Shown here: positions 25,594 through 34,764 of the stretch, piece by piece
Position numbering within the stretch: the first letter of the stretch is position 1
Layout of the letters: every line of letters begins with the position of its first letter
Assembly (NCBI RefSeq): GCF_021353295.2
Contig: NZ_CP120635.1
Coordinates: 1,344,001 to 1,408,000, forward strand
Reading direction: 5' to 3'
Length of the DNA stretch: 64,000 nucleotides
From: Pseudodesulfovibrio thermohalotolerans
Lineage (GTDB): Bacteria; Desulfobacterota; Desulfovibrionia; Desulfovibrionales; Desulfovibrionaceae
Notes under the pieces: model-generated
Told to the model about the DNA's origin: nothing
Databases searched by the model: none
Seen by the model: the letters and a program-made list of their open reading frames with translations, nothing else
Made by a program: the position numbers and the translations under genes

Positions 25594-25604
25594 TGCCTTA
25601 TCCT

Positions 25605-25898
25605 CTATTCGGTATCCGAAAAGATTTCCGTGTTGCAGCGTGTCAGTTCCACCGGGGAGATTGCCTCCACCATGGCCAGGGCCTTGGACAGGGTGCTCTC
25701 CACCCGTTCCGTGGCATTGGCTGTGGTGACCACGCCCAGAACCAGCTTGTCATGTACGTCGAGAGCGTCGGTCTCGGCAACGGAAACGTTGAACTTGTTC
25801 CGCAGCTTTTGCTTCAGGCTCAGGGAAACCTTGCGTTTGTCCTTGAGGGAGCGGTTGCCGTGCAGCCTGAATTCGAGGGAGAGGACGCCGATAATCAT
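25605..25898 (-). CDS. DUF503 family (YlxP-like) protein
   Basis: 97 residues from MIIGVLSLEFRL at 25898; the residues upstream in the longer frame come from the terminator region and are not family-like. The family is small, ferredoxin-like alpha/beta, and in many genomes lies between infB and rbfA; its role in ribosome maturation is suggested by neighbours only. Hallmarks here are SLKDKRKV near residue 17 and NKFNVSVAETD near 35. It stands directly behind a strong terminator after infB. Confidence 0.9.
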   Translation of the reverse strand: MIIGVLSLEFRLHGNRSLKDKRKVSLSLKQKLRNKFNVSVAETDALDVHDKLVLGVVTTANATERVESTLSKALAMVEAISPVELTRCNTEIFSDTE

Positions 25899-25910
25899 GC
25901 CGGTTCCTGT

Positions 25911-25955
25911 TGAAAAAAAGAATGCGGGCGGCCCATTTGCCAATGAGCCGCCCGC
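25911..25955 (-). terminator. Internal terminator between infB and DUF503
   Basis: On the minus strand GCGGGCGGC, a 14-nt loop whose ends can also pair, GCCGCCCGC, then a TTC and a run of seven T. Strong by appearance, yet DUF503, rbfA, nrnA, truB, rpsO and pnp all lie beyond it. The next start is 13 bp further. Confidence 0.85.
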
Positions 25956-25973
25956 GTCATTGGGTTCTCTATG

Positions 25974-28925
25974 CTAGTCGATGGTACGGGCGACTTCCTT
26001 CGTATCGAAGGCTTCAATGGTGTCGCCGACCTTTACGTCGTTGAACTTTTCCAGTCCGATGCCGCATTCGTAGCCCTTGGCCACTTCACGCACATCGTCC
26101 TTTTCGCGGCGCAGGGAAGCGATCTGGCCGGTGTAGATGACCACGCCGTCGCGCAGCAGTCGAGCCTTGCAACCCCGGGATATCTTGCCGTCGGCCACCA
26201 TGCAGCCCGCGATCACGCCGACCTTGGGCACGTTGAAGGTGGCTCGCACTTCGGCCTGGCCCAGGTACACCTCTTCGATGTCCGGGGCGAGCATTCCGCT
26301 CATGGCGTCCTTCACTTCCTGCACCAGCTTGTAGATGATGTCGTAGAAGCGGATTTCCACGCCTTCCTGCTCGGCGATCTGCTTGACCTTCAGGTTCGGG
26401 CGGACGTTGAAGCCGATGATGATGGCCTCGGACGCACCCGCAAGCAGGATGTCGGACTCGGTGATGGCACCCGCGCCGCCGTGGACGACGCTGATCTTGA
26501 CCTCGTTCGTGGACAGCTTGTTCAGGGCCTCGGTCACGGCTTCCAGCGAACCCTGCACATCGGCCTTGAGCACCAGGTTCAGGGTCTGGGCCTCGTCATT
26601 GGGCTTGGAAGCCAGGAAGGACTCCAGAGTGACCTTGGTCTTGGCGGACAGAATCCGCTCACGCTGTTTCATTGCGCGGCTCTGGGCGATGCGGCGGGCG
26701 ACCTTTTCGTCGTCCACCACGAATAGCTCATCACCGGCTTCGGGCAGGCCGTCAAAGCCCTGGATCTCCACGGGCATGGCCGGACCGGCGGATTTGATCT
26801 TCTTGCCCTGGTCGTTGAACATGGCCCGGACCTTTCCGAAATGGATGCCGGACACGAAGCTGTCGCCCTGGTTGATGGTGCCTTCGCTGATGAGCATGGT
26901 GCCCACCGGGCCGCGGCCCTTGTCCAGGCGCGCCTCGACGATGTGTCCGCGGGCGTGCTTGTCGGGGTTGGCCTTGAGCTCCATGACCTCGGCCTGGAGC
27001 AGAACCATTTCGAGCAGCGCGTCAATGCCTTCTTTCTTCTTGGCGGAAACGTGGGCGAAGATGGTGTCGCCACCCCATTCCTCGGGTGCCAGGCCCAATT
27101 CGGCCAGCTCGCGCTTGACGTTGTCCGGGTTGGCCCCTTCCTTGTCCATCTTGTTCACGGCCACCACGATGGGTACGCCGGCCGCCTTGGAGTGGGAAAT
27201 GGCCTCTCGGGTTTGATCCATGACGCCGTCGTCGGCAGCGACAACCAGGATGACGATGTCGGTCACCTGGGCACCGCGCATACGCATGGTGGTAAACGCC
27301 TCGTGACCGGGGGTATCCAGGAAGACGATTTCGCCCCGGGCGGTCTGGACGTGGTACGCGCCGATGTGCTGGGTGATGCCGCCAGCTTCGCCGTCCGTCA
27401 CGTTGGACATGCGGATGGCGTCGAGCAGGGAGGTCTTGCCGTGGTCGACGTGACCCATGATGGTCACGACCGGCGGACGCGGCTTGAGATCTTCTTCCTT
27501 GTCTCCCTCGGTGGGGATGAGGAATTCCTGCTCGTCGAAGGACACGTTCTCAACCTCGTAGCCGAACTCGCCGGCCAGAAGGGAAGCGGTATCCAGGTCC
27601 AGAGACTGGTTGATGGTGGCCATGACACCGAGACCGAAGAGGGCCTTTATCAGGTCCTGGGCCTTGATGCCCATTTGGCGGGCCATGTCGGCAAGGCGGA
27701 TGGCCTCGTCAAACTTGATTTTACGCTTGGCCGCCTTCATCGGCTGCGCCTGGGGCTGGTCGTGATGCACGATGGGCTGCTGTCCTCGGCGGCCCTTCTT
27801 TCTGCGACCCTTGCGTCCCTGCGGGAAATTATCGCTGTACAGCTTGTTGGTGTGATCCTGTCCTCCATCGTTGGCGAACTCGACCACACGGCGATCCTTC
27901 TTGCCCTTTTTCTTCTTGCTGCGACCGTCGGCCACACCGGGATCCGGAACGGGAGCGGCGCCATTCGGCTTGGGCCCCGCACCGGGCCGCGCGCCGGGCC
28001 GAGCGCCCGGCCGAGCGCCGGGTCGAGCGCCGGGACGGCCAGTAGACCGACCTGCGCCGCGATTGGCGGGACGTCGTTCCGCCTGGGCCTCTTTGGCCGC
28101 CTCGCGGGCCTGTACTTCGGCCTCGGTGGGCATGGAGATAATCCGGACCTTGGGGGCCTCGGGCTCTCTCTTTTTCTTTTTCTTCTTCTTGGGCTCGGCC
28201 TTTTCCGCCTTTTCCTCCCGTGCGGGAGCGGCGGCGGGTGCGGCTTCCGCCTTCTCCTCGGCCTTTTCCGCGTGAGCAGCAGGTTCGGAAGCGGCTTTAG
28301 CCTCGGGCGCAGGTTCGGAAACGGCTTCGGCTTCAGGCGCGGCCTCAGGTTCGGGCTTGGCTTCGGCAGGGGCGGGTTCGGGAGCGGCCTCTGCTGCCAC
28401 GGCTTTAGCGGCCGGGGCCTCTGCGACCTCGGCGGCTTCCTCTTCGGGGGCCTGTTTCGGCTCCTCGACGGCGGGCTTTATGATTTTGACCTGAGGAACC
28501 GATTTGCGCCGGGCCGGCTTGGGAGCGGGCTTCTCAACGGTTTTCTCGGCTTCCTTTTCGGGAGCCTTCACGGTTTCCTTCTCGGCAGGCGCGGCCTCGA
28601 CGGATTCAGGCGCACCAGTCTCCTGGGCGGCTTCCTCGATTCCGTCAGCCGATTCCTCGGTAACGTGCGCGGCTTCTTCCTTGGAAGATTTGGATTTCTT
28701 GCGCCTGCGCCGGATGATGACGCCGGACTCGCCCACTCGGCGGACCTCTCTTCTTCCGGCGCCGCCTTTCTTCAATTCCGCCTTGAGGCGGTCCACATCT
28801 TCGTCTTCCACGACAGTCTTCTGGCTTTTCGCCTGGACGCCGATCTCGCGAAGCTGCTGAATGATCTCCTTGTTGCTGAGATTGAGCTCAGCAGCCAAGT
28901 CTTCTACCCGAACCTTTGCCGTCAT
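25974..28925 (-). CDS. infB: Translation initiation factor IF-2
   Basis: 983 residues. The GTPase places initiator tRNA on the 30S subunit and joins the 50S. An IF2 N-terminal domain occupies residues 1-55 ([19 protein letters not shown]); then comes a long low-complexity region rich in Ala, Glu, Lys and Pro (about 70-330), with a run of [10 protein letters not shown] type near 300. The G domain starts with GHVDHGKT near 490, followed by DTPGHEAF and NKMD. The C-terminal half holds the tRNA-binding beta barrel. A second, downstream start for a shorter isoform is possible but not evident. Confidence 0.97.
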   Translation of the reverse strand: MTAKVRVEDLAAELNLSNKEIIQQLREIGVQAKSQKTVVEDEDVDRLKAELKKGGAGRREVRRVGESGVIIRRRRKKSKSSKEEAAHVTEESADGIEEAAQETGAPESVEAAPAEKETVKAPEKEAEKTVEKPAPKPARRKSVPQVKIIKPAVEEPKQAPEEEAAEVAEAPAAKAVAAEAAPEPAPAEAKPEPEAAPEAEAVSEPAPEAKAASEPAAHAEKAEEKAEAAPAAAPAREEKAEKAEPKKKKKKKREPEAPKVRIISMPTEAEVQAREAAKEAQAERRPANRGAGRSTGRPGARPGARPGARPGARPGAGPKPNGAAPVPDPGVADGRSKKKKGKKDRRVVEFANDGGQDHTNKLYSDNFPQGRKGRRKKGRRGQQPIVHHDQPQAQPMKAAKRKIKFDEAIRLADMARQMGIKAQDLIKALFGLGVMATINQSLDLDTASLLAGEFGYEVENVSFDEQEFLIPTEGDKEEDLKPRPPVVTIMGHVDHGKTSLLDAIRMSNVTDGEAGGITQHIGAYHVQTARGEIVFLDTPGHEAFTTMRMRGAQVTDIVILVVAADDGVMDQTREAISHSKAAGVPIVVAVNKMDKEGANPDNVKRELAELGLAPEEWGGDTIFAHVSAKKKEGIDALLEMVLLQAEVMELKANPDKHARGHIVEARLDKGRGPVGTMLISEGTINQGDSFVSGIHFGKVRAMFNDQGKKIKSAGPAMPVEIQGFDGLPEAGDELFVVDDEKVARRIAQSRAMKQRERILSAKTKVTLESFLASKPNDEAQTLNLVLKADVQGSLEAVTEALNKLSTNEVKISVVHGGAGAITESDILLAGASEAIIIGFNVRPNLKVKQIAEQEGVEIRFYDIIYKLVQEVKDAMSGMLAPDIEEVYLGQAEVRATFNVPKVGVIAGCMVADGKISRGCKARLLRDGVVIYTGQIASLRREKDDVREVAKGYECGIGLEKFNDVKVGDTIEAFDTKEVARTID

Positions 28926-28929
28926 CTAA

Positions 28930-29166
28930 TCACCTCGCACGTTTCTTCATCAGGCCCGCCATGATCTTCGGGAATCGTTCCCGGCATTGGGCCTGGCCGC
29001 ATACGTAATATCCACGTCCCGGCCAGATCATGGCCGGGTCCGGAATCGGCCCCGCGTCGGGGCCGTCCGTTTCTCCGGGGCGCACGTACCGCAGAAGTTC
29101 CCGCTTGGGGAACCGCTTGCGGCAAACGACGCACATGCGTTCAGGCTCGTGCCCTTGCTCGCTCAT
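28930..29166 (-). CDS. ylxR: YlxR family protein (DUF448)
   Basis: 78 residues. The family motif RMCVVCRKRFPKRELLRYVR near residues 10-29 is clear (Cys pair C12/C15 with a second pair C56/C61). YlxR proteins are small RNA-binding factors placed between nusA and infB; in Firmicutes the homologue RnpM was reported to bind RNase P RNA, and it may act likewise here. Spacing to infB is 4 bp and to nusA 20 bp. Confidence 0.92.
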   Translation of the reverse strand: MSEQGHEPERMCVVCRKRFPKRELLRYVRPGETDGPDAGPIPDPAMIWPGRGYYVCGQAQCRERFPKIMAGLMKKRAR

Positions 29167-29186
29167 GCGCCGTTTCCGTCCGGAGT

Positions 29187-30548
29187 TTACTTGTTTTCCT
29201 CGCCTTCGGCGGGAGTCTCGTTATTTTCTTCGGCTTCTTCGCCGAGTTCTTCCGCCGCAACCTCGGATGCCTCTGCGGTAGGGGCCTCATCGGGCTCGGA
29301 AGCGGGCTGCTCGATGTCCAGATCCGGCGCGAGCATATTGATGGCCAGGCGGATGTCCGCGATCTTTGCCTCGGTCATGCCCTTGATGTCCAGAAGTTCT
29401 TCGTCGTCGGTCCGCACAATGGAGTCGATGGACTCGAAGCCGGCGGCGAAGAAGTTTTCCATGGGAACTTCGGCCACGCTGGCGATTTGGTCCATGCCCT
29501 TGCGTGCGGCATTGAGTTCGCCGTACCGGGATTCGGTGAAAATGTCTATTTTCCAGCCGAGGAGCTTGGCGGCCAGCTTGACGTTCTGACCCTTGCGGCC
29601 GATGGCCAGGGTGAGCTGATCGTCGGGGCAGACCACTTCCAGAGCTTCTTCCTCCTCGTCCACGGTGATCCGGGAGATCACGGCGGGGGAGAGGGCGTGC
29701 TGGGCGTACATGGCGATGTCCGGAGACCAGACAACGATATCGATGCGCTCGCCCTTGAGCTCCTGCACCACGTTCTGGATGCGGGAGCCGCGGATGCCGA
29801 CGCAGGCGCCAACCGGGTCCACGTCGCGCTCGCGGGACATGACGGCCACCTTGGCGCGCAGTCCGGCATCGCGGGCGACACCCATGATCTTGACCGTGCC
29901 GTCGGCAACCTCGGGCACTTCGCGCTTGAAGAGTTCGACCATGTAGTCGGGATGCGAGCGGGAGACGATGACCTGCGGGCCACGCGACTCCTTCAATACA
30001 TCAATGATATATGCCTGCACCCGGTCGCCGCGCTTGTAGCGCTCTCTGGGGATCTGCTCGTCCTTGGGCAGCAGGGCCTCGGTCCGGCCGAGGTTGATGA
30101 TCCAGCCGGTGCGGTCGCGGCGCTGAATGATGCCGCTGGCAATTTCGGACACGCGGTCCTTGTATTCTTCGTAAATGATTTCCTGCTCGGCGTCGCGCAT
30201 CCGCTGGATGATGACCTGCTTGGCGCTCTGGGCGGCAATGCGGCCGAGTTCCTCGATCTTGAGCGGGAAGCCCATTTCGTCGTCCAACTGGGCGTTGGGA
30301 TCGTGGGCGACGGCGTCTTCGAGAGAAATTTCGCTGACGGGGTCATGCACCTCGTCCACGACAACCTTGAATTCGAAGACCTCGATCTCGCCGAGCTCCT
30401 CGTTGAAGGCCACTTCGATGTCCATGGTCTCGCCGTATTTGCGGGCCACGGCGGATCGGACTGCCTCCTCAAGGGTGTCGATCAACAGGTCGCGGTCGAT
30501 GCCCCTGTCCTTGCTGATCTGGTCGATGGCTCTTTTCAGCTCCGACAT
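29187..30548 (-). CDS. nusA: Transcription termination/antitermination factor NusA
   Basis: 453 residues. The N-terminal RNAP-binding domain (about 1-125) is followed by an S1 domain (about 135-200, GIIQRRDRTGWIINLG), and two KH domains (about 200-345; GACVGIRGSRIQNVV, LAIGRKGQNVKLAA). After these a helix-hairpin-helix like segment (LLDIKGMTEAKIADIR) and an acidic Glu-rich tail of about 45 residues close the protein. This tail is shorter than the two acidic repeats of E. coli NusA. It binds nascent RNA and RNA polymerase and is expected to act on the terminators in its own operon. Confidence 0.97.
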   Translation of the reverse strand: MSELKRAIDQISKDRGIDRDLLIDTLEEAVRSAVARKYGETMDIEVAFNEELGEIEVFEFKVVVDEVHDPVSEISLEDAVAHDPNAQLDDEMGFPLKIEELGRIAAQSAKQVIIQRMRDAEQEIIYEEYKDRVSEIASGIIQRRDRTGWIINLGRTEALLPKDEQIPRERYKRGDRVQAYIIDVLKESRGPQVIVSRSHPDYMVELFKREVPEVADGTVKIMGVARDAGLRAKVAVMSRERDVDPVGACVGIRGSRIQNVVQELKGERIDIVVWSPDIAMYAQHALSPAVISRITVDEEEEALEVVCPDDQLTLAIGRKGQNVKLAAKLLGWKIDIFTESRYGELNAARKGMDQIASVAEVPMENFFAAGFESIDSIVRTDDEELLDIKGMTEAKIADIRLAINMLAPDLDIEQPASEPDEAPTAEASEVAAEELGEEAEENNETPAEGEENK

Positions 30549-30600
30549 GATAAACCTCCGCTTGCGCCGGTTGGGCCTCTCCCCCCGGCAGTGATATCAA

Positions 30601-31059
30601 CTAAAATTCGTGGACCAAGGTGATTTTCTTGATGGCGGTCCAATCGAAGTCAACGGTTTCGTCGTCGATCTTGACGGTGACGGTTTCGCCTTCGACCCTG
30701 GTCAGCTCACCCTTGTACTTGCGGCGGTCGTCCATCGGCTCATGGAGCAGGATGTCGACCTTGCGGCCCTCGTAGCCGGTCAGTTGGTCCGGATTGAAGA
30801 AGGGGCGCTCCAGTCCGGGCGAAGAGACTTCGAGATTGAAGGCGCCGGGAATGACGTCCTCCACCTCAAGCATGAGTCCCACCTGACGGCTGACTTCGGC
30901 GCACTGGTCGATGTTCACGCCGCCCGGAGCGTCGATGTATATGCGGACGACGCGCTTCTTGCCCGTAGAAGGGGAGGTCAGGCCCCAGAAGACGTAGCCG
31001 AGGTTCTCCACCTCGGGTCGGATCATATCCGACAACATTTCCTCAAAAGTCTGGCGCAT
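30601..31059 (-). CDS. rimP: Ribosome maturation factor RimP
   Basis: 152 residues, normal length. RimP assists late steps in 30S assembly. Typical features: LGYVFWGLTSPSTGKKRVVRIYID in the N-terminal domain and DVIPGAFNLEVSSPGLERPF at the junction with the Sm-like C-terminal domain. First protein gene of the operon; GGGAGAA lies ahead of its ATG. No promoter of its own is visible between it and the tRNA-Gly terminator. Confidence 0.95.
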   Translation of the reverse strand: MRQTFEEMLSDMIRPEVENLGYVFWGLTSPSTGKKRVVRIYIDAPGGVNIDQCAEVSRQVGLMLEVEDVIPGAFNLEVSSPGLERPFFNPDQLTGYEGRKVDILLHEPMDDRRKYKGELTRVEGETVTVKIDDETVDFDWTAIKKITLVHEF

Positions 31060-31100
31060 CGTTTCAATTCTCCCGCCGGAAAGGCATTCCAGTCCGGCAA

Positions 31101-31129
31101 ATAAAAAAAAGGTGAGCCCGAGCTCACCT
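31101..31129 (-). terminator. Terminator between tRNA-Gly and rimP
   Basis: Minus strand AGGTGAGC, loop TCGG, GCTCACCT, then a run of eight T. It lies 45 bp after the tRNA 3' end and 42 bp before rimP, so rimP depends on read-through or an unseen promoter. Confidence 0.88.
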
Positions 31130-31174
31130 ACGCGAACCCCGCAGGGTCCTTTTATTGAACTCTGCGAAAGGCTT

Positions 31175-31250
31175 TGGAGCGGGTGACGGGGGTCGAACCC
31201 GCGACACCAAGCTTGGGAAGCTTGTACTCTACCAACTGAGCTACACCCGC
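31175..31250 (-). tRNA. tRNA-Gly (anticodon CCC)
   Basis: Reading the minus strand: acceptor GCGGGTG/CACCCGC, D stem GCTC, anticodon stem CAAGC/GCTTG around loop TTCCCAA (anticodon CCC), T arm with GGTTCGACC, discriminator T and encoded CCA; 76 nt. Placed ahead of rimP-nusA-infB, where E. coli has metY. Confidence 0.95.
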
Positions 31251-31265
31251 TCGGAAACGAAGCTA

Positions 31266-31292
31266 TTTATACATATGCACAGGGGTTGTCAA
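31266..31292 (-). promoter_or_regulatory. Sigma-70-like promoter of tRNA-Gly
   Basis: Minus strand TTGACA (31287-31292) and TATAAA (31266-31271), spacer 15 bp; a 17-bp spacer to TAAATA is the alternative. The tRNA starts 16 bp downstream of the -10 box. Confidence 0.65.
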
Positions 31293-31345
31293 CAATCTTG
31301 ATGCAGAATCTAGCCGGACCGGAAAAAAAGGCCCCCCTCCGGCAT

Positions 31346-31361
31346 TGGCATGTATAGTGCA
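31346..31361 (+). promoter_or_regulatory. Sigma-54 (-24/-12) promoter of the flgF operon
   Basis: TGGCATGTATAGTGCA matches the sigma-54 consensus TGGCAYR-N4-TTGCA, with GG and GC 10 bp apart, and stands 30 bp before the flgF start. It fits a flagellar operon driven by an AAA+ activator. Confidence 0.8.
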
Positions 31362-31390
31362 AAACTTCCGCCGAACAGGAGGAACACCCT

Positions 31391-32167
31391 ATGCGGGACA
31401 GTACGCAAAGCGCCATATTCGGGGCTTTATCCAATGAATTGAGGATGTCGTCCATCGCCAATAATTTGGCGAACGTGAACACATCGGCTTTCAAGAAGGA
31501 CAAATTGGCCTTCCATGACACCTTTGTCCGTTTCGCCCACGACTATCTCGTGGATTCGAAGACCTCCATCCGGGGGAAGGACATGTTCCCGGAAGGGCAT
31601 ATCATGGCCAAGGCGCGTCTTTCGGCCCAGCAGCCCGACTTTCAGCAGGGCAGCCTTGAGCGCACGGGCAACCAGCTTGATTTCGCGCTTTCCGGCCAGG
31701 GGTTCTTTTCCGTTCAGGGCGACGATGGGATGCTTTACACGAGAGCCGGGAATTTCGTCACCGATTCCAATGGGATGCTTCGCACTCTCGATGGACATCC
31801 GGTTCTGGTCAGCGGCGGTCCGCTGATTGTTCCTCCCGGGGGGCGCATTGAGGCGGACGGCGACGGCAATGTCCTCGTCAACGGCCAGCCTGCCGGCGCC
31901 TTCGACCTCGTCGATTTCGAAGACCCTACAGCACTTGAGCGGGCCGGGTCCAACTATTTTGTTGATCCCGGCGGCGCAGGGCAAATCCCGCCCGAGGAGC
32001 TCGCCGTGGCCCAGGGATTCATCGAGAAGTCCAATGTGGAGGTCGTCACCGAGATGGTTTCCATGATCGAAACGCAGCGGGCTTTCACAATGTATACGAA
32101 GATGATTCAGACCGACAGCGATCTGGACACCAAACTGATCACTCAGGTGGGCCGTCCCACCGCCTAG
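31391..32167 (+). CDS. flgF: Flagellar proximal rod protein FlgF-like
   Basis: 258 residues of the rod/hook family: N-terminal helix with SNELRMSSIANNLANVNT (about residues 16-33), a beta-rich centre and a C-terminal helix (EVVTEMVSMIETQRAF). Together with FlgG right behind it this is the usual flgF-flgG order; FlgF forms part of the proximal rod. AGGAGGA precedes the ATG and a -24/-12 promoter lies upstream, so this is the first gene of the operon. Confidence 0.93.
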   Translation: MRDSTQSAIFGALSNELRMSSIANNLANVNTSAFKKDKLAFHDTFVRFAHDYLVDSKTSIRGKDMFPEGHIMAKARLSAQQPDFQQGSLERTGNQLDFALSGQGFFSVQGDDGMLYTRAGNFVTDSNGMLRTLDGHPVLVSGGPLIVPPGGRIEADGDGNVLVNGQPAGAFDLVDFEDPTALERAGSNYFVDPGGAGQIPPEELAVAQGFIEKSNVEVVTEMVSMIETQRAFTMYTKMIQTDSDLDTKLITQVGRPTA

Positions 32168-32183
32168 CTAGGAGGATTGCATC

Positions 32184-32966
32184 ATGATGCGTTCCCTGTG
32201 GACCTCTGCGACCGGCATGATCGCCATGCAGACGCAGATCGACACTCTTTCGAACAACCTGGCCAACGTCTCCACCACCGGCTTCAAGAAGAGTCGGGCG
32301 GAGTTCGAGGACCTCATGTACCAGACGCTGAAGATCGCGGGCAGCCAGAATGCCGACGGTACCCGGACTCCGGTGGGTATGCAGATCGGCATGGGCGTGC
32401 GTCCCGTGTCCGTGCACAAGTTCTTTACCCAGGGCGACTTCCAGAACACCGGCAACCCCCTGGACATGGCCATCGAAGGCGAGGGCTTTTTTCAGGTCAT
32501 GATGAACGGTGAGGAGGTCTACACCCGCGACGGTTCCTTCGAACTGGACGACGAAGGCCGTCTGGTCACGGCCGGAGGACACGCGTTACAGCCGGAATTC
32601 ACCGTCCCGCCCGAGACGGCCAGCGTGTCGGTCTCCGAGACCGGGACCATATCGGCCCTGGACAAGGACGGCACCGTGCTCGCCCAGGCCGACATAGACA
32701 TTTATCGTTTCCAGAACCCGGCCGGGCTCATCGCCACCGGGCGGAACTTCTATCGCGAAAGTGAAGCCTCGGGCACGGCTGTGGCCGGGACCCCGGGCGA
32801 CGAGAACTTCGGGACCATCGCCCAGGGCTTTTTGGAAGGGTCCAACGTGGAGATGGTGGACGAGATGGTCGGCCTGATCGTGGGCCAGCGCGCCTTTGAG
32901 ATCAACTCCAAGGCCATTACCACCTCTGACGGCATGTTGCAGACGGCCATCAACATCAAGCGATAG
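32184..32966 (+). CDS. flgG: Flagellar distal rod protein FlgG
   Basis: 260 residues, close to the standard FlgG length. Starts MMRSLWTSATGMIAMQTQID and continues with LSNNLANVSTTGFKKSRAEF, the strongly conserved FlgG N-terminus; the C-terminal helix with EMVDEMVGLIVGQRAFEINS also matches. It builds the distal rod through the P and L rings encoded downstream (flgI, flgH). AGGAGG lies ahead of the ATG, 17 bp after flgF. Confidence 0.97.
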   Translation: MMRSLWTSATGMIAMQTQIDTLSNNLANVSTTGFKKSRAEFEDLMYQTLKIAGSQNADGTRTPVGMQIGMGVRPVSVHKFFTQGDFQNTGNPLDMAIEGEGFFQVMMNGEEVYTRDGSFELDDEGRLVTAGGHALQPEFTVPPETASVSVSETGTISALDKDGTVLAQADIDIYRFQNPAGLIATGRNFYRESEASGTAVAGTPGDENFGTIAQGFLEGSNVEMVDEMVGLIVGQRAFEINSKAITTSDGMLQTAINIKR

Positions 32967-33008
32967 CGGCTGATCGGGGAGATCGCGCCGCAAGGCAGGT
33001 TCGTATTT

Positions 33009-34007
33009 ATGTGGAAGAAGCGGAGTCGTCGCGCCAGGGGCGTTCGGTACGTTCTGGCGGCGTGCCTGGCCGCCGTGCTGTTGGCCGGGTCCGTTCCGGC
33101 CGGAGCGGCCGGAGGCAACCGATGGAAGGGGCTGGTCAGAAGCGTGGCCTGCGTCAAGGGGCCCGATGTCCTTTTGGGCGAGATCGCGGACCCGGTGGAC
33201 GCTGTGGCGCAACGCCAGTGGCCGACCCTGTCGACCGTCAAACTCTGGAAAGCCTCGGACCGGCTTGGCCACGTGGTCACTGTGCCCAGGGACAAGCTCA
33301 GGCGGATTCTTGAATATTACATGGGCGAAGAAGCGGGCAACCTGGCGCTGCCGAGCCAATTGACCGTGCAGACCGGCGGCCGAGTGGTGGATTCCTCGGA
33401 ATTGACGTCTCGGATCGTCGCCTTTTTGACGCCCAAGGCCAAGGGGCTGGGCGGCGACGTGAAGCTCAACAATCTTCAGATGCCGGACCATATCTTTTTC
33501 CCCAATGATTACGACCGTCTGGTTGTCGACATGAAGGGCGATTTCAAGCCCGGCCGAAATGACATCATGCTGTGTGGCGTGACGCCGGACGGCAAGGTGA
33601 TTTCCCGTCGGTCGGCCGTGGTGTTCGCCGATGTGTGGAAGGCCGTTCCCGTTGCCGCGCGGCCCATGAACCGGAACGAGCGGGTGACCGCCAACAAGGT
33701 TTCCTTCCGCCGCATGAACCTGGCCTACAACCGCGACGTCTGGGACGGCACCGGCGGACCCTGGCGCATGACCCGGACCCTCGGGCGCGGGCAGGTGTTC
33801 ACCCAGTCTCACCTGGAGCCGGTCCCGCTCGTGGAGCGGGGCGAGATGGTCAACCTGGTTTTCAACGGCCGGGGCATTCGTTTGTCCATCAAGGCCGAGG
33901 CCATGGGCGAGGCGGGCGCGGGCCAGCAGGTGGAGGTCCGCAACACCCAAAGCAACAAAATCGTTTTGGCAACGGTGGTCGACAGTGAAACCGTGGTCGT
34001 CAGATAG
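33009..34007 (+). CDS. flgA: Flagellar P-ring assembly chaperone FlgA
   Basis: 332 residues, longer than the E. coli protein (219). An N-terminal signal peptide (about residues 1-36, positive start then LAACLAAVLLAG) sends it to the periplasm. The C-terminal half has SAF and FlgA features, including ARPMNRNERVTANKVSFRRM and GEMVNLVFNGRGIRLSIKAEAMG. It assists FlgI polymerisation into the P ring. The extra N-terminal region of about 100 residues is typical for deltaproteobacterial forms as far as I know; I cannot verify it here. Confidence 0.9.
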   Translation: MWKKRSRRARGVRYVLAACLAAVLLAGSVPAGAAGGNRWKGLVRSVACVKGPDVLLGEIADPVDAVAQRQWPTLSTVKLWKASDRLGHVVTVPRDKLRRILEYYMGEEAGNLALPSQLTVQTGGRVVDSSELTSRIVAFLTPKAKGLGGDVKLNNLQMPDHIFFPNDYDRLVVDMKGDFKPGRNDIMLCGVTPDGKVISRRSAVVFADVWKAVPVAARPMNRNERVTANKVSFRRMNLAYNRDVWDGTGGPWRMTRTLGRGQVFTQSHLEPVPLVERGEMVNLVFNGRGIRLSIKAEAMGEAGAGQQVEVRNTQSNKIVLATVVDSETVVVR

Positions 34008-34022
34008 ACAAGGAGCAACGTC

Positions 34023-34718
34023 ATGAGACGCTATTTCATTATGATAATGGCCTCCATCCTGCTGGCTGCGGGCTGCGCGCCAAAATATCAGGACGAGCCC
34101 ATGCCCGTGCTCACGCCGCCTGCCTACGAGGAGCAGAATCCGGCCTCCAACCCGGGTTCCCTGTACGACTCCAACAGGTCGGAGTTCCTGTACGACGACA
34201 ACCGCGCCAGCCGGGTGGGCGACATCGTTCTGGTCCGCGTGGAGGAATCCGCCTCCACCAAGATCAAGTCCGAGACCTCGGCGGACAAGTCCAACGACAT
34301 CAATACGTCCGTCACGGCCATGCCCTCCACGGGCCTGATCGGGGCCATCCCCCTTGCCGATACCCTGGGAGCCAAGGCGGGCATCGGCATCAAGGCCAAC
34401 CAATCCTCCGAGTTCGAGGGTAACGGCGAGACCAAGCAGGAATCCGAGTTTGAAGCCACGGTGGCCACCCGCATTGTGCGCAGGCTGCCGGGAAACATCC
34501 TCCAGGTGGAAGGCGCGCGCCGGATTCGGGTCAACAACGAGACCCAGTTTCTGGTGGTTCGCGGGCTGATCCGCCAGCGCGACATTTCTTCGAGCAACTC
34601 GGTCCCGTCGACCAGTCTGGCCGAGGCGCAGATAGAAATCTACGGACAGGGCGTGCTGGCCGACAAGCAGCGTCCCGGCTGGCTGTCGCGCATTCTTGAC
34701 AACATTTATCCCTTCTAG
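34023..34718 (+). CDS. flgH: Flagellar L-ring lipoprotein FlgH
   Basis: 231 residues. A lipoprotein signal ends in LLAAGC (Cys at residue 19), then the L-ring domain: SLYDSNRSEFLYDDNRAS, VGDIVLVRVEESAST and, at the end, VRGLIRQRDISSSNSVPST with EIYGQGVLADKQRPGWLSR, all typical for FlgH. It builds the outer membrane L ring. Situated 15 bp after flgA, AAGGAGC upstream. Confidence 0.96.
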   Translation: MRRYFIMIMASILLAAGCAPKYQDEPMPVLTPPAYEEQNPASNPGSLYDSNRSEFLYDDNRASRVGDIVLVRVEESASTKIKSETSADKSNDINTSVTAMPSTGLIGAIPLADTLGAKAGIGIKANQSSEFEGNGETKQESEFEATVATRIVRRLPGNILQVEGARRIRVNNETQFLVVRGLIRQRDISSSNSVPSTSLAEAQIEIYGQGVLADKQRPGWLSRILDNIYPF

Positions 34719-34764
34719 CCGCGAGGCTGGATAACGCATTGAAGAGGTTTGAGGAGTGAACGTC

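Noticed and set aside
26841..28964. 707-codon plus-strand frame opposite infB
   Set aside because: Antisense frame caused by the repetitive Ala/Glu/Pro codons of infB; no ribosome site and no protein-like domains.
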